This document shows positions 53,927-63,194 of a stretch of DNA of 64,000 nt, one piece after another. Each line of letters opens with the position of its first letter. Position 1 is the first letter of the stretch. The notes under the pieces are model-generated. The model had not been told where the DNA came from, made no database searches, and worked only from the letters and a program-made list of their open reading frames with translations. The position numbers and the translations under genes are program-made. Where the stretch lies: assembly GCA_965226435.1 (NCBI GenBank), contig CBDDCY010000012.1:434001-498000 (forward strand), read 5' to 3'. The stretch comes from UBA6623 sp965226435. GTDB taxonomy: Bacteria > Acidobacteriota > Terriglobia > Bryobacterales > UBA6623.

Positions 53927-55783
53927 ATGTCTGAAATCGAGAGCAGTGTTCTCGCGGGCTTGGAAGACAAGGCCACGAAGATGCGGATCCATTCGATCCG
54001 CTCGACAACCGAAGCCGGTAGTGGCCATCCGACCAGTTGCGCCTCGGCGGCGGAGATTATGTCGGCCTTGTTCTTTTCGGTCATGCGCTATGACCCGAAA
54101 AATCCGGCCGACCCCAATAATGATGTCTTTGTCCTCTCGAAAGGCCACGCGGCGCCGGTGTTGTACGCGGCCTGGGCCGAGGCGGGCTACATTCCCGAGA
54201 GCGAACTGCTGAATTTGCGCAAGATTACCTCCGACCTCGAGGGGCACCCGCCGACGCGGCTGCCGTTTGTCGACCTGGCCACGGGGTCGCTTGGTCAAGG
54301 GCTTTCGGCCGGCCTCGGGATCGCGTTGGCGGCGCGGGTTGACAGGCGCGACCAGCGGGTCTATGTGTTGATGGGCGACGGCGAATCGGCGGAAGGTTCG
54401 GTGTGGGAAGCCGCCGCGATGGCGTCACACATCAACGTCAATCATCTCTGCGCCACGATCGATATCAATCGCCTGGGGCAGAGCGCGCCGACGATGCTCG
54501 AGCACGACATCGACACCTACAAGAATCGCTGGGAGGCTTTCGGGTGGCAGGCGCTGGCGGTCGACGGCCACGACCTGCAAGAGCTCGTCGCCGCCTACGA
54601 GCAGGCCGCCGCCACGACCGATCGGCCGAGCGTCATTCTGGCGAAGACTTTCAAGGGCAAAGGTATCGACTTCGCCGAAGACAAGGACAATTGGCACGGC
54701 AAACCGTTTCCAAAGGGTGAAAAGGCCGACGCCGCGATTCAAGCGCTGGAAGCCCAACTCAACGGTGGGGATTTTTCCTGGACGCCGAAGCTGCCTTCGT
54801 CGAACGGCGCCAGCCCGGCCGCTCCGGCCGCCACGCCGGGGCCGAGCTACGCTCTGGGCGATAAGGTTGCCACGCGCCAAGCTTTCGGCACGGCGCTGGC
54901 CGCGCTGGGCAAGGCCGACCCGCGCATCGTGGCGCTCGACGGAGACGTCAAGAACTCGACCTTCACCCAAGACATCGAAGCAGCCTGCCCGGAGCGCTTC
55001 TTCCAAGGCTTCATCGCCGAGCAAAACATGGTCGGCGCCGCGATGGGGTTGGCGGCGCGCGGGAAAATTGCCTTTGCCGCGAGCTTCGCGTGCTTCCTCA
55101 GCCGAGCCTATGACTTCATGCGCATGGCGGCGATCAGCAATACGAATGTAAAGCTGGTCGGCACCCATGCCGGCATTTCGATCGGTGAAGACGGGCCTTC
55201 GCAGATGGGGCTCGAGGATATCGCCATGACCTGCGCCGAGCCCAACTACACCGTGCTCTACCCCAGCGACGGAACCAGCGCCTGGCGGGCGATCGAGTTG
55301 GCGGCGGTGACCGAGGGGCCGGTCTACGTGCGCACGAGTCGTCCGGCGACGCCGGTGATCTATGAAGCTTCCGAGGATTTCGCGCTCGGGAAATCGAAGG
55401 TAGTGCGCCAAAGCGACAACGACCAGGTGACCGTCATTGGGGCGGGCGTGACGTTATTTGAAGCGCTCGCGGCCCACGAACAGCTTGCCGCCGAGGGAAT
55501 CAACATTCGGGTCGTCGATCTATTCAGCGTGCAGCCGATCGACAGCGAAACGCTGATCGCCTCCGCGCGAGCAACGGGCGGCCGCGTCGTGACCGTCGAG
55601 GATCACTATGCGCACGGAGGCATTGGCGACGCGGTCTTGTCGGTGCTGGCGGGTGAGGACGCGAGAGTCACCAAGTTGGCCGTTCGCGGTATCGCGCGCA
55701 GCGGACCGTCGGCCGAGCTGCTCGATAAATTCGGCATCTCGGCGCGGCATATCGTGGAGGCGGTGAAAAGCTTAGCGGGGTAG
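53927..55783 (+). CDS. tkt: Transketolase, animal-type single chain
   Basis: 618 residues from ATG 53927, preceded by GGAGAAAG; the frame is open back to 53879. Thiamine-diphosphate enzyme of the pentose phosphate pathway. The N-terminal domain has EAGSGHPTSCASAAEIM, LSKGHAAPVLYAAWAEAG, ATGSLGQGLS and the cofactor motif GDGESAEGSVWEAAAMASH. The pyrimidine-binding domain starts near 320 and holds FIAEQNMVGAAMG. Many blocks, such as TFKGKGIDFAEDKDNWHGKP and DINRLGQSAP, read like vertebrate TKT rather than the longer E. coli TktA form. Stands alone. Confidence 0.93.
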   Translation: MSEIESSVLAGLEDKATKMRIHSIRSTTEAGSGHPTSCASAAEIMSALFFSVMRYDPKNPADPNNDVFVLSKGHAAPVLYAAWAEAGYIPESELLNLRKITSDLEGHPPTRLPFVDLATGSLGQGLSAGLGIALAARVDRRDQRVYVLMGDGESAEGSVWEAAAMASHINVNHLCATIDINRLGQSAPTMLEHDIDTYKNRWEAFGWQALAVDGHDLQELVAAYEQAAATTDRPSVILAKTFKGKGIDFAEDKDNWHGKPFPKGEKADAAIQALEAQLNGGDFSWTPKLPSSNGASPAAPAATPGPSYALGDKVATRQAFGTALAALGKADPRIVALDGDVKNSTFTQDIEAACPERFFQGFIAEQNMVGAAMGLAARGKIAFAASFACFLSRAYDFMRMAAISNTNVKLVGTHAGISIGEDGPSQMGLEDIAMTCAEPNYTVLYPSDGTSAWRAIELAAVTEGPVYVRTSRPATPVIYEASEDFALGKSKVVRQSDNDQVTVIGAGVTLFEALAAHEQLAAEGINIRVVDLFSVQPIDSETLIASARATGGRVVTVEDHYAHGGIGDAVLSVLAGEDARVTKLAVRGIARSGPSAELLDKFGISARHIVEAVKSLAG

Positions 55784-55834
55784 CGGCGGCGCCGGCCGGA
55801 GTGCGCCGCCGGGCGTGCCCGAACGGGCGTGCTA

Positions 55835-55987
55835 TCAGATCTCTTTGCCGACCGGCGGGCCGGTCATGACTTCCCTGTGGATATTTTCCTCGGTTACGCC
55901 CTTGAGTAGCTCATCGAGAGAATATTCGGGGCAGCGGTCTTTCCCCTTGTCGCGCTCCGGCCTTTCTTTGCTTTCAGACTTCCCCAT
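55835..55987 (-). CDS. 50-residue MazE-tail-like protein (orphan antitoxin-like)
   Basis: A complete short frame from ATG 55987, with GGGGGAGG 7 bases upstream, to TGA at 55835. The second half (EYSLDELLKGVTEENIHRE, then TGPPVGKEI) matches the C-terminal toxin-binding tail of MazE/AbrB-type antitoxins (Y-x-L-x-E-L-L...G-P-x-V-G-x-E). The N-terminal swapped-hairpin DNA-binding domain is absent, replaced by a basic stretch. No MazF-like toxin is nearby. It starts 16 bases after trkH ends, so it is probably co-transcribed with trkAH. Confidence 0.65.
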   Translation of the reverse strand: MGKSESKERPERDKGKDRCPEYSLDELLKGVTEENIHREVMTGPPVGKEI

Positions 55988-56003
55988 CAAACACCTCCCC
56001 CAT

Positions 56004-57455
56004 TCACTTCCGCCAGAACGCCGGAGTAAAGATCACCAGCACGGTATAAAACTCCAGCCGGCCGGCGATCATGCAAAACGACAGCACCCACTTCGCCAAC
56101 GCGGGCAGGTGGGCGTAGTTTTCGACCGGCCCGACCGAACCGAGCCCCGGTCCGATATTGAACATTGAAGCGGCTACAGCGGAGATCGATGTAAACACAT
56201 CCACGCCGACGGCGGCCAACGCCATGCACGAAACGAAGTTGACCACGAAGGCCAGGTAAACCAAATTCAGCAAGCTCTGAATGACGGTTTCGGGAATCAC
56301 TTCGTGACCCAGCCGCACGGCGAAGACGCCGCGCCGCTCGACTATCCTTTTGAACTCGCGATCGACAACGCGGGCCAACAGTAGGATCCTCGATATCTTC
56401 AATCCGCCCGCGGTCGAACCGGTGCAGCCGCCGACGAACATCAACGCCAGCAGAACCAACTGCGGAAACGGGTGCCAGAGTTCGAAGTTGTCGGTCACGA
56501 AGCCGGTCGTCGTGACGATTGAAGAGACCTGAAACAGGGCGCTTCGGAAAGCGGGTTCGACTTCGTACCCGTTGTGGCCCACCAGAATGGCCGCGAATAG
56601 AAGCGTCACGAGCCCTACGATCGCGACAAGGTAACGAATCTCGATGTCGCCAAAAACGCCCTGGAGACGCCTCTCCACCCATAGTCGATAGTGCTGCACG
56701 AAGCTCACGCCCGCCAGCAGCATGAAGACGACCAAGACGTATTCAATGGCCGGATTCTCAAAACCGGCGATACTCTCGTTACGCGTTGAGAACCCGCCCG
56801 TGCCCATCGTGGAAAACGTATGACAGGCCGCTTCGAAACCGCTCATCCCGAGCAGCCGCAACAGCGCGAACTCGACTACCGTGAAAGCCAAATAGATCTT
56901 GCCCAACGCCGCCGCGGTCTCCGCGATGCGCGGCCTGAGCTTTTCCGATTTCGCGCCGGAAAACTCGGCGCGGTAGAGTTGCATACCGCCATGGCCGACC
57001 AGCGGCAAGATGGCGATACCGAGCAAGACGATCCCCATCCCGCCCAACCAGTGTGAAAAGCAGCGCCAAAGCTGTAGCGGCTCGGGCAAAACGTCAACCT
57101 GCTCGAGGATGGTTGCCCCGGTGGTTGTAAAACCCGAGGTCGCTTCGAAAAAGGCGTCTGAGAAAGAGGAAAAGTAGGGCGAAAAGTAGAACGGCAGGCA
57201 ACCGAAGAAAGAAACACCAAGCCAAATGGCAACCACCAGCAGCAAGCCTTCGCGTTGGCTGAGTTCGCGTTGCGGCAGCGGCGAAAGCAGCCACAGCCCG
57301 GCGCCGACAGCGGCGGTGATGAGGGCGGCCGCGCCGATGCCCCATAGCCCGTCCGTGCCGGTGAAATAGCCGTAGGCCGTCGGGACGAGCATGGTCCCGG
57401 CGAGTGCGAGAAGAAATTGGCCTAGGACAAATGCGATCGCTCGATAGCGAATCAC
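56004..57455 (-). CDS. trkH: Potassium uptake protein TrkH
   Basis: 483 residues, GTG start overlapping the trkA stop (GTGA). Ten or so membrane helices. The four filter loops are visible: FEATSGFTTTGATI, CHTFSTMGTGGFSTRN, VSSIVTTTGFVTDN and SMFNIGPGLGSVGP. It imports K+ together with the regulatory TrkA protein encoded just upstream. The operon ends with a tiny MazE-tail-like gene. Confidence 0.95.
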   Translation of the reverse strand: MIRYRAIAFVLGQFLLALAGTMLVPTAYGYFTGTDGLWGIGAAALITAAVGAGLWLLSPLPQRELSQREGLLLVVAIWLGVSFFGCLPFYFSPYFSSFSDAFFEATSGFTTTGATILEQVDVLPEPLQLWRCFSHWLGGMGIVLLGIAILPLVGHGGMQLYRAEFSGAKSEKLRPRIAETAAALGKIYLAFTVVEFALLRLLGMSGFEAACHTFSTMGTGGFSTRNESIAGFENPAIEYVLVVFMLLAGVSFVQHYRLWVERRLQGVFGDIEIRYLVAIVGLVTLLFAAILVGHNGYEVEPAFRSALFQVSSIVTTTGFVTDNFELWHPFPQLVLLALMFVGGCTGSTAGGLKISRILLLARVVDREFKRIVERRGVFAVRLGHEVIPETVIQSLLNLVYLAFVVNFVSCMALAAVGVDVFTSISAVAASMFNIGPGLGSVGPVENYAHLPALAKWVLSFCMIAGRLEFYTVLVIFTPAFWRK

Positions 57456-58828
57456 GCGTATTCCTTCTCCGGTTCCACCAAGAAGGCCGATTCGAGTTCG
57501 GGAACAATGCTTTCCAACGTGAAAAAGATGACGCGGTCGCCGGGTTCAATCGACGCCCCGCCGCGCGGAACCTGGACCTTGCCGTTTGGTTTGGCAATGG
57601 CTCCGACGATGGCTCCGCGAGGGAAGCGGATATCGCGCAGCTTCTTGCCGACATACTTGGAACCTTCGGCGGCGATCAGCTCGATCGCCTCGGCCTCGGC
57701 TTCGCGGAAGGTCGTCACCGACAGCACGCGGCCCTTGCGCACAAACTGTAAAATGCGGTCGACCGCCACCAGTCTAGGGCTCACGGACGTGCTGATCCCC
57801 AGCCTTTCGACCATCGGCAGGTAGTTGAGGCGGTTGATCAGCGCGACAACCTTCTTGGCACCCAGCCGGCGGGCCAGTAGTGAAGCGATGATATTGTCCT
57901 CATCGTCATTGGTGAGGGCGAGAAAAGCGTCGATGCCGCCGATGTTTTCCTCTTCGAGGGTTTCTTGGTCGGTGCCGTCGCCATGCACCACAATCGTATC
58001 GTCGAGGATGCCGGAAATCAGCTCGCAGCGTTTCGTGTCGCGTTCAATGAGTTTGACGTTGACGCCCTGTTTTTCAAGGGCTTCGGCGACCCAGATGCCG
58101 ACCTGTTTGCCGCCGATAATGATCACCCGCCGCAGCTTCTCTTGCACCTCCAAACCCATGAAGCGCATCACCGCGTGGAGGTTCTTCTTGGTGGCGACGA
58201 TGTAGATATGATCACCGGGCTCGAGGACCTGCGCGCCGTGGGGAATAATCACTTGCCGGCCGCGAAAGATCATCGCGATCAGAGAATTACGCGGCGGACC
58301 GGCGCGGTCGAGCTCTTCGAGGGTCTTTCCGGCCACCCAACTATCCGGCTCGATGTTCATGCCGAAGAGCTTGACCTCGCCGCCGGCGAAGTCGAGGACA
58401 TCGGAGATCCCGGGCATGCGGGCAACACGCAGGATGCGCTCCATGATGTCGGTTTCCGGGTGGATGACGAGGTCGATCTTGACGCCGGCTTCGCTGACGA
58501 TGCGCTGCCATTGTTCGAACTCGTGGGTGCGAACCCGCGCCACCTTGACGCGAACGTTCGATTCCACCTGCGCGATCAGGCAGGCGAGGACGTTGATCTC
58601 GTCGGAGTTGGTGACGGCGATCAGCATCTCGGCGTCGGCCAGACCGGCCTTGCGCATCGTGAGAATGCTGGTGGCGCTTCCCCGAACGACCTTGGCGTCG
58701 AGATGCTCTTGCAGCTCTTCGCAACGCGCGGCGTCGCGCTCGACAATGATGACTTCGTTACCTTCTCGGATGAGGCGTTTCGCAATGAGGGCGGCCACTT
58801 GCCCGCCGCCCGCGATCAGAATGCGCAT
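57452..58828 (-). CDS. trkA: Trk potassium system NAD-binding protein TrkA
   Basis: 458 residues, the full double-RCK form. Two Rossmann domains begin with MRILIAGGGQVAALIAKRL and VIIIGGKQVGIWVAEALE. Each is followed by a TrkA-C domain (about residues 135-220 and 365-450) with the GDHIYIVATKK and GDRVIFFTLE ends. It gates TrkH in response to nucleotide binding. First gene of the trkA-trkH operon. Confidence 0.95.
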   Translation of the reverse strand: MRILIAGGGQVAALIAKRLIREGNEVIIVERDAARCEELQEHLDAKVVRGSATSILTMRKAGLADAEMLIAVTNSDEINVLACLIAQVESNVRVKVARVRTHEFEQWQRIVSEAGVKIDLVIHPETDIMERILRVARMPGISDVLDFAGGEVKLFGMNIEPDSWVAGKTLEELDRAGPPRNSLIAMIFRGRQVIIPHGAQVLEPGDHIYIVATKKNLHAVMRFMGLEVQEKLRRVIIIGGKQVGIWVAEALEKQGVNVKLIERDTKRCELISGILDDTIVVHGDGTDQETLEEENIGGIDAFLALTNDDEDNIIASLLARRLGAKKVVALINRLNYLPMVERLGISTSVSPRLVAVDRILQFVRKGRVLSVTTFREAEAEAIELIAAEGSKYVGKKLRDIRFPRGAIVGAIAKPNGKVQVPRGGASIEPGDRVIFFTLESIVPELESAFLVEPEKEYA

Positions 58829-58933
58829 GAGTTTTTCGTGCCGTTAATTTGAGACTAACACAGGCTTCGGGGGGCACGGTCCGCGGCGAATGCAAGCGGA
58901 CAAGAGGACGCCGGGAGGCTCGTTAGGCTGCTT

Positions 58934-59956
58934 TTAACGGTCTTCTCCCGCCGTCCTCAGCACATCGACCAGATGGTTCTCAAGAAAGCTCAGGACGCCT
59001 TGTTGATTGAGATGATCGCTGTCGAAGAAGAGTTCCTCCTGATTATTGACCCCCGAGAAGTCATGCAGGGCGATTTGCCGGCGCGCCGCCAGGGCTTTCA
59101 AGGCGCGGTCGAACGCGGCTTCATTGGGAATCATGGCTCGGGTTCGCTCCGGAATCGGCGGCCGCACGATCAGGAACCGGATCCCGCGCGACTGCAACTC
59201 GCCTATCCACGCTTCGAAGCGGGCGAAGTAGGGGCTCTTCCGAAGGCTCTCTTCGTCAACCCCGCCGGGATAGAGGTAATCGATGCGGCCGCGGTCGATC
59301 TGCTCGACGGGACGGTAGGCTCGCTCGAAAGGCGGGCCTTCCTGCTCGTGCAAGTCGGGCCCGAAGCGATTCACGTTATTGATCTTCGAAAACCCGCTGA
59401 TGTAGTCGGCGGCAATCGGCCGCGCGGCCGGGGTGGCGAGTAGTAGGCGGGCGAGCGTCGGGTCCCAAGGGGCACGGAGAAACAACCGCGTATCCCGCAA
59501 CCGTTCTTCATTCCATGCACGGGAATAGAAACCAAAGGAATCGAGCACATAGACGACCGCGCGGGTTCGGTGCTCGGCGAGAAAATAGTCGAGCAGCAGC
59601 TCGTTGACCGTGACGCCGGCGCCGACGGTTGCGAGGTTCAAGATCGTCCGTCCGGTCATCTTTTCCAGACGGTCGTTCATGTCGCGCGCGTCCATCACGA
59701 CGGCGTGCGACGCCCCGAGAATGACGTAGTCGTAGTCGAGACGCGGAGCCGTGTGGACCAGGAAAAAGCGGTTGCGTTGGGCATGGCGGTCGATCAGGCT
59801 TTCCGAAGCCGCGTAGAGCGCGACGTAGATCGCCAGGCCGACGAGCACGAACACGACGGCCGAGCGCAAGAACCGTCCGGGCTCGGAAACCATCTCGCTC
59901 GGTGCTTCCGGCGGAACCGCGTCTCCTTCAGGCCGGCTGTGAGAATGTTGCGTCAT
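58934..59956 (-). CDS. SGNH/AlgX-like O-acetylation partner protein
   Basis: 340 residues from ATG 59956; the open frame to 60277 overlaps the MBOAT gene and is not protein-like. An N-terminal helix (about 30-50, VVFVLVGLAIYVALYAAS) anchors a periplasmic domain. LGASHAVVMDARD looks like the G-x-S-x-A/H block of SGNH hydrolases, and DSDHLNQQGVLSF near the end holds the Asp-x-x-His pair. Such proteins transfer acetyl groups to polysaccharides after an MBOAT protein passes them across the membrane. The start is 17 bases after the MBOAT stop. Confidence 0.8.
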   Translation of the reverse strand: MTQHSHSRPEGDAVPPEAPSEMVSEPGRFLRSAVVFVLVGLAIYVALYAASESLIDRHAQRNRFFLVHTAPRLDYDYVILGASHAVVMDARDMNDRLEKMTGRTILNLATVGAGVTVNELLLDYFLAEHRTRAVVYVLDSFGFYSRAWNEERLRDTRLFLRAPWDPTLARLLLATPAARPIAADYISGFSKINNVNRFGPDLHEQEGPPFERAYRPVEQIDRGRIDYLYPGGVDEESLRKSPYFARFEAWIGELQSRGIRFLIVRPPIPERTRAMIPNEAAFDRALKALAARRQIALHDFSGVNNQEELFFDSDHLNQQGVLSFLENHLVDVLRTAGEDR

Positions 59957-59973
59957 CGAGATTTTCGCCAACA

Positions 59974-61437
59974 CTAAAACTGCATATAAACGAACTGCTG
60001 CTGATTCCACACCCCGAGCACGACCAGGCTGATCAGCAACGCGTAGTACACCGCCCAACGTTGGTGGCGCGGACGGCTTTCGAGCCGTTTCCATATGGAA
60101 CGTCGCTCGTCCAGCGCCTCGACGACTAACAGAACGGCCACCAGCGCCACCGAAAACAATACTTCGCCGCCTCCGAGCCGCAAGTAAAGAAGCCGCGGCA
60201 GCTCCATCGCCGACGCCGCGACCCGCGAAAAAACCGTCACCGCGTCCGACAGCGACTCGGCCCGAAACAAGACCCACGTAACCAGGACCAAGTGGAAAGT
60301 GAGAACGGCCCGCCCGAGCGCCCTAAACCCCGACAAACTCGGGGGTGTGGACGACCCGCCGCCGGGCCGGAGTCGCCGTCGGAGCGGATCGGTCATCAGC
60401 GAAATCACCTGATACAAGCCGTTGAGCCCGCCCCAGATCACAAACGTCCAATCGGCGCCGTGCCACAATCCGCTGACCAAGAAGACGCCCATCACGTTGG
60501 CGTAGCGCCGCGGGGTCGAGCAACGGCTGCCTCCCAGCGGGATATAGAGATAGTCGCGAAACCACCCGGCCAGCGAGAGATGCCAGCGCCGAGCCCAAAA
60601 TTCACCCACCGAAGTCGACAGGTAGGGCCGCCGAAAGTTCTCCATCAGATCGATGCCCACGACTTTCGCCGCGCCGATGGCGATGTCGGAATAGCCGGAA
60701 AAATCGCAATACAACTGAAAGGCGAAAAAATACGTCGCGATCACCAAATCAGCCGGGGACGTAAAGGCCGGTTGCGCGTACGCCGCGTCCACGAAGACCG
60801 CCAGCCGGTCGGCGATCACGACTTTCTTAAAGAGTCCCCATAGGATCAATTGCAAGCCGCTGGTCACGCCCGCGGCGCTGAAGGCCGTCGGCCGCGCGAC
60901 CGGCTTTAGAAAGGGACCCGCGCGCTCGATTGGCCCGGCCAACAGTTTCGGGAAGAACGAAACATAGAGCGCGAAGCGCCCCGCGTGCCGCTCGACTGCC
61001 GCCCGCCCGTTGTGGACATCGGCCAAGTAACTCACCGCCGAGAAGGTGAAAAACGACAACCCGGCGGCCACCGGAAGCCCGAGCCTGGGTAGCGACACCC
61101 CTTCCGGCCCGCCGAAAAGGGCGAGAAGGTCTTCAACAACTCCCGCCGCGAAATCAAAGTACTTGAAGACAACCAGGGCGCCCAGCACCCCACTCACGCT
61201 CGCGGCGAAAATCAGCCGGCGTTGTGTCCTATCGTGCGACGCGGCAATCGCCCTGCCCGCGTGGAAAGCCCCCGCCGTCACCGCCAGCAGCAAGAAAACG
61301 TAATCCACCCGAAACGCCGCATAGAAAGCCAAACTCGCGGCCAACAGCAGCCCCCAACGGAAGCGGTGGGGAACAGCGTAGTGGATCACGGCGAGGACCG
61401 CGAAAAAACCCAAAAATGAAAACGAGTTGAACAGCAT
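59974..61437 (-). CDS. MBOAT-family O-acyltransferase (AlgI-like)
   Basis: 487 residues, about 11 membrane helices. MBOAT blocks: FFPKLLAGPIERA, YCDFSGYSDIAIGAAK, NFRRPYLSTSVGEFWARRWH, YIPLGGSR and FLVSGLWHGADWTFVIWGG, with the catalytic His in LWHGA. It moves acetyl groups from the cytoplasm for O-acetylation of an extracellular polymer. The target here is unknown because no alginate or other polymer genes are present. Confidence 0.93.
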   Translation of the reverse strand: MLFNSFSFLGFFAVLAVIHYAVPHRFRWGLLLAASLAFYAAFRVDYVFLLLAVTAGAFHAGRAIAASHDRTQRRLIFAASVSGVLGALVVFKYFDFAAGVVEDLLALFGGPEGVSLPRLGLPVAAGLSFFTFSAVSYLADVHNGRAAVERHAGRFALYVSFFPKLLAGPIERAGPFLKPVARPTAFSAAGVTSGLQLILWGLFKKVVIADRLAVFVDAAYAQPAFTSPADLVIATYFFAFQLYCDFSGYSDIAIGAAKVVGIDLMENFRRPYLSTSVGEFWARRWHLSLAGWFRDYLYIPLGGSRCSTPRRYANVMGVFLVSGLWHGADWTFVIWGGLNGLYQVISLMTDPLRRRLRPGGGSSTPPSLSGFRALGRAVLTFHLVLVTWVLFRAESLSDAVTVFSRVAASAMELPRLLYLRLGGGEVLFSVALVAVLLVVEALDERRSIWKRLESRPRHQRWAVYYALLISLVVLGVWNQQQFVYMQF

Positions 61438-61691
61438 CAGTCGCCGCCCGCTCGGCGGGGCCGCGCCACCGAAATGCGGTTCCTATTTATCTCACAAACC
61501 GGCGGGGCAGTCGTCGCGGCTGGCGTAAGCACGACGGCCGCGAGAGGGGGCAAATTTGGGGGGAATACAAACTAGTACTCAGACCACGTGCAGGAGGAAA
61601 CCACTGCCAACCAGAGCCGCATCGCCACGCGATGCGGTCACTCAAGAATAGTGCTTTGCAGCCAAACAAACTTTGTCATGCGGTCGTGGCA

Positions 61692-63023
61692 CTAGTCGCC
61701 GCGACCCCTCTTCTTCGCCAGACAGTAGAGGTAATGCCCCGCGCGGATGAAAATTTGGTTCCCCGCAACCGCCGGCGACGAGAGCGTGTATTGATCAAGC
61801 TTGTTCACGCTCAGGATCTCGAACTCGTCCCCCGCGGCGAAAACGGTTGTGGCGCCGTCTTCGCTGGTGGCGTAGATCTTGCCGTCGGCCAGCACGGGCG
61901 AGGCGCTGTAGGTTCCCGGCTCGAGGCGGCTGCGATCCCAGACCGTCTTCCCGTCCCGCACCCGCAGGCATAGCGCGATACCTCTGTCGTCGACGATGTA
62001 GACGCGCTCGCCGTCGCTGGTCGGCGTCGGCACGTCGGGCCCGTAGTCGGTCGACCATAGACGATGCGACGAGGTGACATCGCCGCTGCCGCCGCCACGA
62101 AACGCGATCAGCGGTTTGCGTCGACCGGGGGCGAAAATGATGTCGTCAACCACCAGGGCCGAGGCGATCGTTCGATAGTTGCCGGCTTTCGCGGGGTTGA
62201 GGCCGCCGCCGCGCCAAAGCTCTCGGCCGGTTTCAAGTTCATGGCCGGTTAGGTAATCTCCGCCGGTGATGATCAACTGCAATTTATCGTCGGCCGCGGC
62301 AAGCGTCGGCGTCGAGTAGGCGTCGGGGGATTCACGGGGAGCGTCGGTGGGCCGGTCGACTTTCCAAATCGTCTTCCCGCTCGATCCGTCGACGGCGAAG
62401 ACATAAGACGGCTCGTCGGTCTGCATGCCGTGCAGCACCTGAATATACAAATGCCCTTGATGCAGCAGCGGCGAGGAGGCGTAGCCCCAGTTCAACCCAA
62501 ACTCGCCGTAATCTTCTTCGATGTCGCGTTGCCAGATTTGCTTGCCGGCGAAGTCGAAGCAGGTCAGCACGCCGACGCCGGTCATGATCCAAACATGTTT
62601 GCCGTCGGTCACAGGCGAGGGCGAAGCCATGTTCTGTTTGAACAGGATCTTGTTGCCGGCTCCGGTTACGCGCTGCCAACGAATCGATCCGTCTTTGCGG
62701 TTGAGCGCGGCGCCCAGAAAGCCGCGGCCTTTTGGATCGGTGAACCCCTCCGCCGCCGAGGTGACGAAAACGGTGTCTCCCCAAATGATCGGGGTCGCCG
62801 CGCTCCAACTCGGCAGCTCGGCGCGCCAAACCACGTTCTCGGTTTCGCTCCACCGCACCGGCAGCGAGCCGGAGGAGGTAACGGCGCCGTTGAGGTTGGG
62901 CCCGCGCCATTGCGGCCAGTTTTCCGAGGCTTCTCCGGCCCCGCCGACGACCGTCCCGAGGACGAACATCAAACTGCTTACAAGGAACTTGCGAAGAATG
63001 CGAAGAAAGTGACAAGTGGACAC
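61692..63023 (-). CDS. PQQ-like beta-propeller protein, exported
   Basis: 443 residues. An N-terminal signal (KFLVSSLMFVLGTVVGG) is followed by NWPQWRGPNLNG, the standard entry of this family. About seven beta-propeller blades follow with G-x-x-x-W motifs (IWGDTVFVTSAAEGF, GKQIWQRDIEEDYG, GKTIWKVDRPT, GKTVWDRSRLEPG). No catalytic PQQ-dehydrogenase residues are apparent; likely an envelope binding or scaffold protein. Common in Planctomycetes and Acidobacteria. Confidence 0.9.
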   Translation of the reverse strand: MSTCHFLRILRKFLVSSLMFVLGTVVGGAGEASENWPQWRGPNLNGAVTSSGSLPVRWSETENVVWRAELPSWSAATPIIWGDTVFVTSAAEGFTDPKGRGFLGAALNRKDGSIRWQRVTGAGNKILFKQNMASPSPVTDGKHVWIMTGVGVLTCFDFAGKQIWQRDIEEDYGEFGLNWGYASSPLLHQGHLYIQVLHGMQTDEPSYVFAVDGSSGKTIWKVDRPTDAPRESPDAYSTPTLAAADDKLQLIITGGDYLTGHELETGRELWRGGGLNPAKAGNYRTIASALVVDDIIFAPGRRKPLIAFRGGGSGDVTSSHRLWSTDYGPDVPTPTSDGERVYIVDDRGIALCLRVRDGKTVWDRSRLEPGTYSASPVLADGKIYATSEDGATTVFAAGDEFEILSVNKLDQYTLSSPAVAGNQIFIRAGHYLYCLAKKRGRGD

Positions 63024-63194
63024 GAGGCAGCCCCCCCAGGTGCGAACGCGGTCATCATAACAAAGCGCCCCCTCACCCGCCGTGCGTTAGCATCCCGCGG
63101 CGAAGTGTGTTCGGCGAAAATGCGTGACCGGCATTCGACTTTCTTTCGTCGACCGCTTGCTTTCTCGGAACGGCGCCCGCCCGCCAAGGCCCGT

